From: Bacteroidota bacterium
GTDB lineage: Bacteria > Bacteroidota > Bacteroidia > Chitinophagales > Chitinophagaceae
DNA: 64,000 nt
Direction of reading: 5' to 3'
Assembly (NCBI GenBank): GCA_029573235.1
Contig: JAKQGX010000008.1
Coordinates: 33,452-97,451 of the forward strand
A program made the translations under genes and the position numbers. The notes under the pieces are model-generated. The model was given only the letters and a program-made list of their open reading frames with translations. It did no database searches and had not been told where the DNA came from. Below, in pieces: positions 36,058 through 44,786 of this stretch. The stretch's first letter is position 1. Each line of letters starts with the position of its first letter.

Positions 36058-38145
36058 TTATTCAAATTCTGTATCTGCAATACCTTTGTTGACAGCCGCA
36101 GAAACTACTTTGGCATCTAAGTTCATACCCGGTCCCAAAGGAATCTTAATGCTGAAGGGTATTTTATAACCATTGCTGCCCGGTACTTCTTGATAGTCGC
36201 CCATCTCTGTTGCCAGGCTTACGCTGCTACCATCCGGCATAGGAGCTGTTTCCACTTTTTTTACCAAATAGCCGGTAGCTACTTCATAGTATTCAATTGT
36301 TTTCTCATCGCCTTGCAGCACTTCTACTTTGTATGCATCTTTATCATTTACTTTTTCAATTCCCTTCAGGCTGCGCTTGATACCGTATTTATCGGCATGT
36401 AGGTCAGCTTGCAAGTCGGCTTCTTCTTGTGCAGATTTGATGTCATCCCCTTCCAATGTTTTGCGTTGCCCTTGAGCTTCTTCATAGCCTCCGGTGCCAT
36501 TGAATACCTTTTTTTGCAATACCATACCGCTCATGCTGATGGCTTGCTTCAATTTGTTGGGGGCTTTTTTCAATGAAGAAAGGGTAAGTTTTTGTCCTTG
36601 AAAACTTCCTTCCATTACTATGGCTACATCTTTTAGTTGGTTTACTACTGCTTCGCCTCCAATGGCGTTGATGTATTTTTTCATGACATCATCGGCAGTA
36701 ACGTTGGATGGTGCAGCTACTTTTTCCGTTGCTTTGATGGGGTTTCCATACGTATCAAAAAACTCAACAGTACCATCGGCGTCAAAACGTTTCAGTTTTT
36801 CGGCTATTTCATCTTGGCTACCTACTACAATGATATTGGAAGTAGCAGGAGTAATGTATTTCTTTGAAATAGCTTGAATATCGGCTGCATTTACAGCAGC
36901 AAGGTTTTTCAGATAGTTTTGATAATAGTCTTTAGGCATTTTGTAGCGCTCAATATTAATAGCGTATTGTGCTACGGTACCGGGGCTTTCTAACCCGATG
37001 GCAAAAGCGCCACTCATATAGGTGAGATGGTTTTGCAATTCTTCGTTGCCCACCGGAATGTTGCGCATCTTATTCATTTCAGCAATAATTTCGTTTACCG
37101 AGCTGTCGGTAACGGCGTTTCTTGCTTTGGCATATGCCGTTACACTACCTTTCAAATCATCTGCAGAGATAGAAGAGTAAGAGCCATAGGTCCAGCCGTG
37201 TGCTTCGCGAAGGTTTAGGAACAAACGACCATTAGAGCCGCCTCCTAAGATAGAATTTGCTACTCTTGTTTTAATCACATCCGCGGTGCCGGGCATCAAG
37301 TCGATGGGGTAGGTAACGTTGATAACGCTTTGTACGGCAGCATCACGCGGCACTACTATTACACGTGTTTTCGAGGGTGCTTTAGGGTCAGCGTATTTGG
37401 CAACTGGTACCGTGGCTTTTGCCCATTTGCCAAAATATTTTTCTACTAAGGCTTTGGCTTCAGCCAAGGTGATATCGCCCACAATAGCCATATATGCTAC
37501 GTTCGGACGGAAGTAGGTAGAATAATATTTGTTGACAGCAGCCAAGTCTATATTGTTAATAGTTTCTTTTGTCGCTATTTCTCCATAGGGATGCCCTTTA
37601 CCATAGTTGATGGCTGCCGCTACTTTTTGCAACATGTTATCCGGGTTGTTTTCATCGGCTTCCATACCGGAAAGCGTTCTGGTTTTTGCTTTATCCAGTT
37701 CCGTTTGTTTGATGTCGGCATTCATGGCTATGTCTGCCATCAATTCAAAGATTTTATCTTGATGTTTTTTCAGACCGCTACCGCTGATACCTTCGTGAGA
37801 AGCATTGATGTTGGCGCCAATGAAATCGATTTCTTCATTGAGTTTATCATTTGAGCGCGTTTTGGTGCCGGTGAGCAATAACTCCGACATCATATCCATC
37901 ATGCCGGTCTTTGTGCCTTCCAATGCGGGCTTGATATCTAGTTGGATGGATGCGGCAATGGTAGGAAGTTTGTGATTTTCTACTACAAATACTTTCATGC
38001 CATTGGCAAGGGTAAAGCTTTCGGTTTTCCCGAGCTTAATTTCCGGAGCAGGGCCGGCTTTCGGGCGGATGCTGCGATCCAGCGGTTGTGCATAGCTAAT
38101 TGCGGCGATTGCTAATGCTGATATTGAGAGAATTATTTTTTTCAT
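36058..38145 (-). CDS. M16-family peptidase homologue lacking the zinc motif
   Basis: The 695-residue exported protein has a signal peptide ending ISYAQ and an M16 fold (FTLANGMKVFVVENHKLPT, YYSTYFRPNVAYMAIVGD). At the position where active M16 enzymes carry HxxEH, the sequence is MMDMMSELLLTGT, so the first metal ligands are absent. A C-terminal extension of about 200 residues resembles a lipoprotein-localisation-like or outer-membrane sorting domain. It lies 31 bp downstream of an M16 gene that does carry the motif, which fits the catalytic plus non-catalytic pairing known for bacterial M16 peptidases. Confidence 0.88.
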   Translation of the reverse strand: MKKIILSISALAIAAISYAQPLDRSIRPKAGPAPEIKLGKTESFTLANGMKVFVVENHKLPTIAASIQLDIKPALEGTKTGMMDMMSELLLTGTKTRSNDKLNEEIDFIGANINASHEGISGSGLKKHQDKIFELMADIAMNADIKQTELDKAKTRTLSGMEADENNPDNMLQKVAAAINYGKGHPYGEIATKETINNIDLAAVNKYYSTYFRPNVAYMAIVGDITLAEAKALVEKYFGKWAKATVPVAKYADPKAPSKTRVIVVPRDAAVQSVINVTYPIDLMPGTADVIKTRVANSILGGGSNGRLFLNLREAHGWTYGSYSSISADDLKGSVTAYAKARNAVTDSSVNEIIAEMNKMRNIPVGNEELQNHLTYMSGAFAIGLESPGTVAQYAINIERYKMPKDYYQNYLKNLAAVNAADIQAISKKYITPATSNIIVVGSQDEIAEKLKRFDADGTVEFFDTYGNPIKATEKVAAPSNVTADDVMKKYINAIGGEAVVNQLKDVAIVMEGSFQGQKLTLSSLKKAPNKLKQAISMSGMVLQKKVFNGTGGYEEAQGQRKTLEGDDIKSAQEEADLQADLHADKYGIKRSLKGIEKVNDKDAYKVEVLQGDEKTIEYYEVATGYLVKKVETAPMPDGSSVSLATEMGDYQEVPGSNGYKIPFSIKIPLGPGMNLDAKVVSAAVNKGIADTEFE

Positions 38146-38176
38146 GTTGTTGTCTAATGATGTGATGGAATGGTGT

Positions 38177-39508
38177 TTATTTTTTCTCCATTGATTTTGG
38201 TAAATAATATACCACTAACCGGTTGTTTTTGTTGAAATATTTGCTGGCAACACGTTTTAAATCGGCTTTGGTGATGCTTCTGTATATTTCCAATTCGGTA
38301 TTAATAAGGTTAGTGTTTTTGAAGAAGGTATAGTACGTAGCCAGGTTATCAACTACACCGGAAGTGCGTTGGTTTTGCATCACGAAAGCATTCTCAACTT
38401 GATTTATCAGCTTTACATATTCTTCTTCGCTGATTTCGGTATTCATTACTTTATCCACCTCAGCTTCCATCGCTTTTTCTAAATCTTCAGAAGATACACC
38501 GCTGTTGGCAATACCAAACATCATGGCCACACCCGGGTCTTCATTTTGTAAAGCAAAGGCGCCTACGGCAAGTGCTTTTTGAGCTTGGTCAACGATTGCC
38601 TTTTGGAAACGGGAGCTTTTACCTTGCGATAATAATTGCGTCAACATTTGAATAGCGTAGTAATCTTTTTCTTTCATCGGAGGCACATGGTAGGCGAGGA
38701 TTACTGCCGGCAATTGTACATTATCATAGAAGGTTACGCGCTTCTCTGCGGTTTGTTCCGGCTCTACCATAGTAGGGCGTGGAATGGGTTTGCCTCCTTT
38801 GGGGATACCACCAAAGTATTTGGTAACCCATTCTTTTGTTTTGGCTACATCTAAGTCGCCACCGATTACGAGCACCGCATTTTCGGGAACATAAAAGGTT
38901 TTGTAGAAGTCCATGAACTCGCTCAGTTTGGCTTCGTCGATATATTGGTCTTTACCAATGGGCGACCATCTGTATGGGTGCGTTGTAAAAGCATTTTCAA
39001 ATACTACGTTCAATAATTGTCCATAAGGGGTGTTGTCGTAGCGCTGTTTCTTTTCTTCTTTTACCACTTTGCGTTGGGTCTCTAATCCGATATCGTCAAT
39101 CTTCGCATAGTTCATACGCTCTGCTTCCATCCAAAGTGTAAGCTCCAGTTGGTTGGAAGGTACCGTTTGATAATAATACGTTCTGTCTTGAGAAGTGTTG
39201 GCATTCAGTTGACCACCGGCGGCTTGTATCATTTTCATGTATTCGCCTCTACCGATGTTGTCGCTGCCTTCAAACAAAAGATGTTCGAAGAAGTGCGCAA
39301 ATCCGGTACGTTTGGGGTCTTCGTTTTTGGAGCCTACATGGTACATTACCGCTGTAGTAACGATAGGCGTAGAATGGTCTTCGTGTAGTATCACGTGCAA
39401 ACCATTGGGCAAATCGTATTCAATAAAATTGATTTTAGTTGTCTGCCCCTGCGATGGTAGGGTGGCAAACATAGCAAGAAATGCTATTGGCAAAGCTTTT
39501 AGCCTCAT
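38177..39508 (-). CDS. M16-family zinc peptidase, catalytic member of the pair
   Basis: The 443-residue exported protein has a signal peptide ending near PSQGQ and the inverted zinc motif HFFEH at residues 72-76. The downstream glutamate region ETQRKVVKEEKK follows, so it should be catalytic. M16 enzymes degrade peptides in a closed chamber formed by two similar halves. The start is ATG 39508, 21 nt after the promoter box at 39529-39536; a frame open to 39550 lacks a better start. It is co-directional with the inactive partner, which follows 31 bp later. Confidence 0.92.
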   Translation of the reverse strand: MRLKALPIAFLAMFATLPSQGQTTKINFIEYDLPNGLHVILHEDHSTPIVTTAVMYHVGSKNEDPKRTGFAHFFEHLLFEGSDNIGRGEYMKMIQAAGGQLNANTSQDRTYYYQTVPSNQLELTLWMEAERMNYAKIDDIGLETQRKVVKEEKKQRYDNTPYGQLLNVVFENAFTTHPYRWSPIGKDQYIDEAKLSEFMDFYKTFYVPENAVLVIGGDLDVAKTKEWVTKYFGGIPKGGKPIPRPTMVEPEQTAEKRVTFYDNVQLPAVILAYHVPPMKEKDYYAIQMLTQLLSQGKSSRFQKAIVDQAQKALAVGAFALQNEDPGVAMMFGIANSGVSSEDLEKAMEAEVDKVMNTEISEEEYVKLINQVENAFVMQNQRTSGVVDNLATYYTFFKNTNLINTELEIYRSITKADLKRVASKYFNKNNRLVVYYLPKSMEKK

Positions 39509-39528
39509 GGGTAAAGAATTATTTTGCG

Positions 39529-39536
39529 CAAAAATA
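39529..39536 (-). promoter_or_regulatory. Bacteroidota -7 box for the M16 pair
   Basis: The minus strand reads TATTTTTG, 21 nt upstream of the ATG at 39508. It decides that start over the longer frame. Confidence 0.6.
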
Positions 39537-39740
39537 CAATGGTAAATCATACAGAATGTTAATTCTTTGTCGTTGCAAGCTGCCCTATTATTCGTTCCTC
39601 GAAACAGTTATTTCTGTATTGTACCACCTGTACGATATTTATGGCAGTAGTGTGTAAGCATTTTCTAGGGCGTTCCTTTCTATATTCACGCAGGGCGTAT
39701 TAGCAATAGTAATATAGTAGCACTTCTCTTTTAAAAGCAT

Positions 39741-39748
39741 TACATTTG
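39741..39748 (+). promoter_or_regulatory. Bacteroidota -7 box for plsY
   Basis: TACATTTG lies 29 nt before the ATG at 39777. Confidence 0.55.
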
Positions 39749-39776
39749 TGATTCCCTGTAATGAAATTTGACAGAC

Positions 39777-40406
39777 ATGGTTATAGCAATAATAGTCGTA
39801 TTAGCGTATTTGTTGGGCTCTATCCCTACGGCAGTATGGGTTAGCAAGAGGGCGTTTGGTATTGATATTAGAGAGTATGGAAGCGGTAATGCCGGTGCTA
39901 CCAATACCTTTCGAGTATTGGGCAAAAAAGCAGGCTCCTTTGTAATGTTTGTAGATATGATGAAGGGATTTTTAGCCGTTAAACTTTCCTTGCTGTCACA
40001 TTTTTCTTGGACGAGTGAAGCAATTACCAACCTGCAAATTATTTTGGGATTGGCAGCCGTACTCGGTCACATCTTCCCGATATGGGCAGGCTTTAAAGGT
40101 GGAAAAGGTATTGCCACTCTTTTTGGAATGATATTGGGCATTCAACCCCTTGTTGCGGTATTGCTGGTTGGTGTTTTTGTGTTGATGTTATACATCACTC
40201 AGTATGTTTCGCTCAGTTCCATCAGCGCTAGCATTGCTTTTCCGGTACTGATTCTATTCATCTTCCGCGAGCCGGAGGTTAGTTATCGTCTTTTTGCAAT
40301 TGCTACTGCTTGCCTCGTTGTACTCACGCATCATAAAAATATTGAGCGACTTTTGCACGGCAACGAAAACAAAGTTTCTTTATTTAAAAAGAAAAATAAA
40401 AAGTAA
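39777..40406 (+). CDS. plsY: Glycerol-3-phosphate acyltransferase PlsY
   Basis: PlsY transfers an acyl group from acyl-phosphate to glycerol 3-phosphate, the first step of phospholipid synthesis in the inner membrane. The 209-residue protein has several membrane helices. The conserved loops are LLGSIPTAVW, REYGSGNAGATNTFRVLGKK and GHIFPIWAGFKGGKGIAT, which form the active site. The ATG at 39777 is preferred to a TTG at 39768. The gene for the glycerol-3-phosphate supply enzyme, gpsA, is about 4 kb away in the same window. Confidence 0.95.
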   Translation: MVIAIIVVLAYLLGSIPTAVWVSKRAFGIDIREYGSGNAGATNTFRVLGKKAGSFVMFVDMMKGFLAVKLSLLSHFSWTSEAITNLQIILGLAAVLGHIFPIWAGFKGGKGIATLFGMILGIQPLVAVLLVGVFVLMLYITQYVSLSSISASIAFPVLILFIFREPEVSYRLFAIATACLVVLTHHKNIERLLHGNENKVSLFKKKNKK

Positions 40407-40447
40407 TTTTTTTCATTTTTCCATTTGCCATACGCTATGTTTACAGT

Positions 40448-41113
40448 ATGGTGCGCCTATCTATTTGGCAAAAAATCTTCAGTCAATTATTTCCGGTAAG
40501 GGTTTGCAAGCATAAAGACGCCCGGCTGCCCTATATAGAGTTGTACTACTTTAGAGGGCAGTGGCAGTTGGCTACACCCCGAGCCATGTATTCGGATGGA
40601 CATCGTTATCGACCATTACGAATTGCCTTCGAACAGATAAAAAAACAATTGCCACAAGTGCATGATATGCTCATGTTAGGTACGGGGTTGGGAAGTGCCG
40701 CCATGATTTTAGATAAGATGGGTTACCATCCCACAATGGTGTTTGTGGAAATGGATGAAACGATCATTGAATGGGCAAAAGAAGTACTGCCGGAACGACA
40801 ATTGGAAAAGCTAACCATGGTAGCTGCCGATGCGGAAGTGTATATGCAAGATAATACCCACCAGTATGATCTAATAGTAGTAGATGTTTTCATCAACTGC
40901 ACCGTACCGGATTTTGTAACCCAAAAGCATTTTTTAACGAGCTGCCAAAAAGCACTTCGCCCGGAGGGTATCATGGTGCTGAATTATATTATTGAAGACA
41001 AAGCACATTGGCAAGAGGCTATTAGCAACATAAAAGAAGTGTTCCCTCAAACCGATATCAACGAAACCGGTGTGAACCGCATCATCATTAGCGGCTCACA
41101 GAAGATTCAGTAG
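40448..41113 (+). CDS. Spermidine synthase-like methyltransferase-fold protein
   Basis: The 221-residue protein has a Rossmann fold with MLMLGTGLGSAAMIL as the nucleotide-binding loop and VFVEMD as the acidic strand end. The YDLIVVDVFINCTVPDF region matches the core of spermidine synthases. It lacks the N-terminal beta-domain of full-length polyamine synthases and may bind SAM or decarboxylated SAM. The activity is uncertain. It starts 41 bp after plsY on the same strand. Confidence 0.78.
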   Translation: MVRLSIWQKIFSQLFPVRVCKHKDARLPYIELYYFRGQWQLATPRAMYSDGHRYRPLRIAFEQIKKQLPQVHDMLMLGTGLGSAAMILDKMGYHPTMVFVEMDETIIEWAKEVLPERQLEKLTMVAADAEVYMQDNTHQYDLIVVDVFINCTVPDFVTQKHFLTSCQKALRPEGIMVLNYIIEDKAHWQEAISNIKEVFPQTDINETGVNRIIISGSQKIQ

Positions 41114-41146
41114 ATTTTTTTACGAATCGTGCCTGCATTGAATGTT

Positions 41147-42103
41147 CTATAATTTTGAAGATTGTATGCGCAGCACTTTTCTATTTTTCTTTTGCACGCG
41201 CATTTTCTCCGGTACCAATTTTAGTATCTCGTCCATTAAACTTTGCAGGATAGCTTTTTTGACAAAATAATCTGTAGTAATGAGGCTGATTTCTCGCACC
41301 GGAACGGGCTCTTCAAAGTAGCGTACATATTCCATGAGGTCTTCTGAAAACTCCACTGTTGATAGCTCCGGAAGTACCGTCATACCACCGTTTCTATCTA
41401 CCATTTTTCGCAGTGTTTCCACATTGCTGCTTTCGTATCGGTAAGGCTTTCCGGCTTGCATTTCCTTTACGGATTCACTGCACAAATCCAGTACTTGGTT
41501 ACGCATACAGTGCCCTTCGTTCAGTAGCCAGATGCGGTCGAGGGCAATATCTTCGGGGGTGATTAATTTTTTATTAAGTGCTGCCTCATTTTTGGATAAA
41601 TAGCAAACAAATTGCTCATAAAAAAGAGGATATTCTTTGGTGCCGGTTTCATTCAATGGTGTACTTACCAAAGCGGCATCTATCTCGTTGCTATAAAGGG
41701 CTTCAATAATGGCTTTGGTTTCCATTTCTTTTATTTGCAATTGCACATCCGGGTAGTTGGTCACATAGTCTTCCAACATGGCCGGCACTATGTAGGGTGC
41801 AATGGTAGGGATTACCGCCAATCGAAATTTCCCTTCTACGGTCTTTTCTTCATCTTGTATGATTTCTGCCACTTTTTCTTTGGCAGCAATAATTTCTTTG
41901 GCTTGTGCTACTACTTTTTCTCCAATAGCGGTGATGGCTATTGGATGTTTATTACGGTCAAAAATGCGAATGCCCAGTTCTTCTTCCAATTTTTGGATTT
42001 GCATACTAAGCGTAGGCTGTGTTACAAAACATTTTTCGGCAGCCGCCACAAAACTTTTATAAGTGGCAACGGCAACAACATATTCTAATTGCGTAATGGT
42101 CAT
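41147..42103 (-). CDS. oxyR: OxyR-type LysR regulator of peroxide response
   Basis: The 318-residue protein has an N-terminal LysR winged helix (SFVAAAEKCFVTQPTLSMQIQKL) and a C-terminal sensor domain. The two redox cysteines fall at C199 and C208 within GHCMRNQVLDLC, the same spacing and numbering as in E. coli OxyR. It should therefore sense hydrogen peroxide by disulfide formation and activate defence genes such as catalase or alkyl hydroperoxide reductase. No such targets are in the window. It converges on the preceding spermidine synthase-like gene and is divergent from the small YdeI-type gene. Confidence 0.93.
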   Translation of the reverse strand: MTITQLEYVVAVATYKSFVAAAEKCFVTQPTLSMQIQKLEEELGIRIFDRNKHPIAITAIGEKVVAQAKEIIAAKEKVAEIIQDEEKTVEGKFRLAVIPTIAPYIVPAMLEDYVTNYPDVQLQIKEMETKAIIEALYSNEIDAALVSTPLNETGTKEYPLFYEQFVCYLSKNEAALNKKLITPEDIALDRIWLLNEGHCMRNQVLDLCSESVKEMQAGKPYRYESSNVETLRKMVDRNGGMTVLPELSTVEFSEDLMEYVRYFEEPVPVREISLITTDYFVKKAILQSLMDEILKLVPEKMRVQKKNRKVLRIQSSKL

Positions 42104-42320
42104 GATGGTGAGTTTAGTTTGTTAACCGTTGGAACACCAAAACATAGGCGGTACCAATGGTCTTTTGTGTATAAAAGAAATGTTTAGCAAGTTAAGGGAA
42201 ACTGACGATACTTCGTGAAACGGCTATTGTAACGTATGCTGGCATTGACAAACAGGATGTTATTTTTTGTTTGAATGCATAGTGGTTTACCTTTTACCCT
42301 TCGAATTGTTCATCCTTTAG

Positions 42321-42328
42321 TAGCTTTG
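42321..42328 (+). promoter_or_regulatory. Bacteroidota -7 box for the YdeI-thioesterase pair
   Basis: TAGCTTTG lies 25 nt before the ATG at 42353, making the longer start at 42275 unlikely. Confidence 0.55.
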
Positions 42329-42352
42329 CCCGCTTATCATTCCTGCTTTCAC

Positions 42353-42598
42353 ATGAACAGTGACCGTATATATATAGATGAAGCCAAGCGACTAGTACAA
42401 TTGCCGGAAGAATTAGCTGTCATGATGGAGCCTTTCCCGCACTTAATTTCGTTTTTTCAATCGATGTCTTTTTCGCACCAACGGGAATATATATCCTATA
42501 TCCTGGAAGCCAAGAAAGAAGTTACCCGCAACAAAAGAATGGAGAAAACCATTGAAATGCTACAAAACTTATATCAACAACATATTTCAAAATTATAA
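42353..42598 (+). CDS. Short YdeI/OmpD-associated-family protein (C-terminal domain only)
   Basis: The 81-residue protein matches the C-terminal helical part of YdeI/OmpD-associated proteins: LPEELAVMMEP, SFSHQREYISYILEAKKEVT and RMEKTIEMLQ are the recognisable phrases. Full-length family members are about twice as long, so this is a single-domain form. The family has been linked to bacteriocin protection, but the mechanism is unknown. The gene is followed 10 bp later by a thioesterase gene on the same strand. Confidence 0.75.
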   Translation: MNSDRIYIDEAKRLVQLPEELAVMMEPFPHLISFFQSMSFSHQREYISYILEAKKEVTRNKRMEKTIEMLQNLYQQHISKL

Positions 42599-42607
42599 TA
42601 AATACAG

Positions 42608-43096
42608 ATGAGTGATTTACCAACCAGCATTCCTCGTACAGCAATGCTACAATACATTCAAGAAAACTATTTAGGCAAGAAAGTAACGGACAGTCTTTCG
42701 GCAGCCGGCAATTGGATGGAGTTTACCTTAGAAAAAATTGAAAAAGGGATGGCTGAAATTTCACTGGTAGTAAAAAATGAAATGACCAACCCTTATAAGA
42801 ATATTCACGGTGGTATGATGGCATTAGTTATTGATGAAACAATCGGATGGGCAGTAGTGAGTTTGGATACCGAAAACTATTACACTTCCTTAAACCTGAA
42901 TGTTGATTTCTTATATGCCATTCGTCAAGGAGAACGGCTGTGGTCAAAGGCAACGGTTATACGACAAGGGAAAAAAATTATTCATGTAGAATGTGTGGTA
43001 GTAGATGGTCAAGGCAACTTGTTAGGTAAAGCCAGCAGCAACTTGATAGTAACGAGCATGAAGCCCGGAAAAGAAGACGTAAAAGTGGCACAATAA
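42608..43096 (+). CDS. PaaI-family hotdog thioesterase
   Basis: The 162-residue protein has the hotdog-fold thioesterase pattern. NPYKNIHGGMMALVIDETIG contains the catalytic-loop residues, and LNLNVDFLYAIRQGERLWSKA and VVVDGQGNLLGKASSN follow. Such enzymes hydrolyse acyl-CoA esters, often phenylacetyl- or other aromatic-CoA, but the substrate is not defined here. It is likely co-transcribed with the upstream YdeI-type gene. Confidence 0.88.
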   Translation: MSDLPTSIPRTAMLQYIQENYLGKKVTDSLSAAGNWMEFTLEKIEKGMAEISLVVKNEMTNPYKNIHGGMMALVIDETIGWAVVSLDTENYYTSLNLNVDFLYAIRQGERLWSKATVIRQGKKIIHVECVVVDGQGNLLGKASSNLIVTSMKPGKEDVKVAQ

Positions 43097-43191
43097 CCCA
43101 ATGTTCATTGTTGCCCCATGTACTGCCTTTAGGTACTTTGAATAGGTGTCTTTTGAATATTGTTTTTTGAATTAATAATTTTACCACATCA

Positions 43192-43947
43192 ATGCTAAAC
43201 GGAAAGAAAATTGTAGTAGTACTACCGGCATATAGAGCTGCTCTTACTTTGGAACGTACCCTGGCGGAAGTGCCGATGGATATTGTGGATGACATCGTGT
43301 TGGTGGATGACAATAGTCCGGATGATACCGTGGTTGTAGCGCGCAACCTGGGTATAAAACATATTGTAGAACATGAGGTGAACAAAGGCTATGGAGGTAA
43401 TCAAAAAAGTTGCTATGCCAAGGCTTTAGAATTGGGAGCTGATATCGTCATCATGTTGCATCCCGATTATCAGTACACTCCTAAGCTTTTACACGCTATG
43501 GCGGGTGTATTGGCGTACGAGGTGTACCCAGTTTGTTTTGGTTCGCGCATTTTAGGCAAGGGAGCATTGAAGGGGGGTATGCCCTTGTATAAATATATTG
43601 CCAATCGTTTTCTTACCCTCTTTGAAAACATTATGATTGGTCAAAAGCTTAGTGAATACCATACCGGTTACCGGGCATTTACAGCAGAGGTTATCCGTTC
43701 TATAGATTTTACACACAATAGCGATGATTTTGTTTTTGACAACGAAATGATATCGCAAATATTTATGAATGGCTTTGAAATTGGAGAGGTTACCTGCCCT
43801 ACCAAATATTTCGAAGAAGCTTCCAGCATAAATTTTTCTCGCAGTATGAAGTATGGATGGGGTGTATTGCGTGTTTCCTTTGTGCACTTTTTTCACAAGC
43901 TGGGCATTGTGAAAAGCAAGTTGTATCGCCCAATTCCAACACCATAA
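43192..43947 (+). CDS. Family 2 glycosyltransferase, dolichyl-phosphate-sugar synthase-like
   Basis: The 251-residue protein has a GT-A fold with VVVLPAYRAALTLERTL. The donor-binding aspartate motif DDNSPDDT is followed by NKGYGGNQKSCYAKALELGADIVIMLHPDYQY, where DYQ stands for the usual metal-binding aspartates. No membrane helices are evident beyond a hydrophobic core. It is similar to DPM1/polyprenyl-phosphate sugar transferases that charge lipid carriers. The sugar and acceptor are not known. Confidence 0.9.
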   Translation: MLNGKKIVVVLPAYRAALTLERTLAEVPMDIVDDIVLVDDNSPDDTVVVARNLGIKHIVEHEVNKGYGGNQKSCYAKALELGADIVIMLHPDYQYTPKLLHAMAGVLAYEVYPVCFGSRILGKGALKGGMPLYKYIANRFLTLFENIMIGQKLSEYHTGYRAFTAEVIRSIDFTHNSDDFVFDNEMISQIFMNGFEIGEVTCPTKYFEEASSINFSRSMKYGWGVLRVSFVHFFHKLGIVKSKLYRPIPTP

Positions 43948-43976
43948 TAGGGCCGCCCAAAAGAATGTAGAAACCG

Positions 43977-44786
43977 ATGCTCCGAAACCGAACGATATGG
44001 CTCATATTATTGATGTTGCATACAGTGGTAACGGGTACAGCACAAGAGTTAATACTCTTTCGCACACTGCCCATATCAGCTCGTTATTTGACTACCGATG
44101 GCGTTGGCAATATCTATGTGGTATTACCGGATAACACCATTGTGCGTTATGATGAAAATGGAGATAGTACCGGCAATTACAAGAGCGTTATCAACGGTTC
44201 TATCGGTCAAGTAGATGCTACGAATCCATTACGGATACTGGTTTTTTATCCCGATTACAATAAGCTTGTATTACTGGACAAAATGCTTACTCCTATTTCG
44301 GAAGTAGCCATTCAACATATAGCTCCTTCGGGCACTCGTGTAGTAGCATCGGCTGCCGATGGCGCTATCTGGATGTATGACGGATTTCAGGCACAATTAA
44401 AAAAGATAGATATCACTTTGCAAAAAGTGATAAGCAGTAACGATCTCAGGCAAGAATTACAAACGGTACTGACCCCAAACTTCATGGTGGAGTACAATCG
44501 TCAGGTTTACATGAGTGATACGGCAAAAGGCATTTATATTTTTGACCGATTTGGAAATTTTGTTCAGTCCATCCCATTGCAAGGGATATATTATTTTCAG
44601 CCAATGGGCAGTCATATTGTTTACTTGAAAAACGATACACTCTTTGCTTGGGATATGGAAAAAATTAAATCGGCTACGTTGCACATTCCTCAAAGAAAAA
44701 ACCTGCCACGAATGGCTTCGTTAGTCAGAGATAAATTGTATGTGCTGTTTGATGACGCGTTACAAATCTTTTTGCTGAAAGACTAA
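43977..44786 (+). CDS. Exported protein with NHL/propeller-like strands, function unknown
   Basis: The 269-residue product has a signal peptide ending near TGTAQ. Repeating short beta-strand units follow, for example VGNIYVVLPDNTIVRYDENG and DGAIWMYDGFQAQLKKID, in the style of NHL or six-bladed propeller repeats. No family name is certain. It lies 29 bp downstream of the glycosyltransferase on the same strand. Its stop codon overlaps that of gpsA on the opposite strand, at CTAA near 44783-44786. Confidence 0.72.
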   Translation: MLRNRTIWLILLMLHTVVTGTAQELILFRTLPISARYLTTDGVGNIYVVLPDNTIVRYDENGDSTGNYKSVINGSIGQVDATNPLRILVFYPDYNKLVLLDKMLTPISEVAIQHIAPSGTRVVASAADGAIWMYDGFQAQLKKIDITLQKVISSNDLRQELQTVLTPNFMVEYNRQVYMSDTAKGIYIFDRFGNFVQSIPLQGIYYFQPMGSHIVYLKNDTLFAWDMEKIKSATLHIPQRKNLPRMASLVRDKLYVLFDDALQIFLLKD

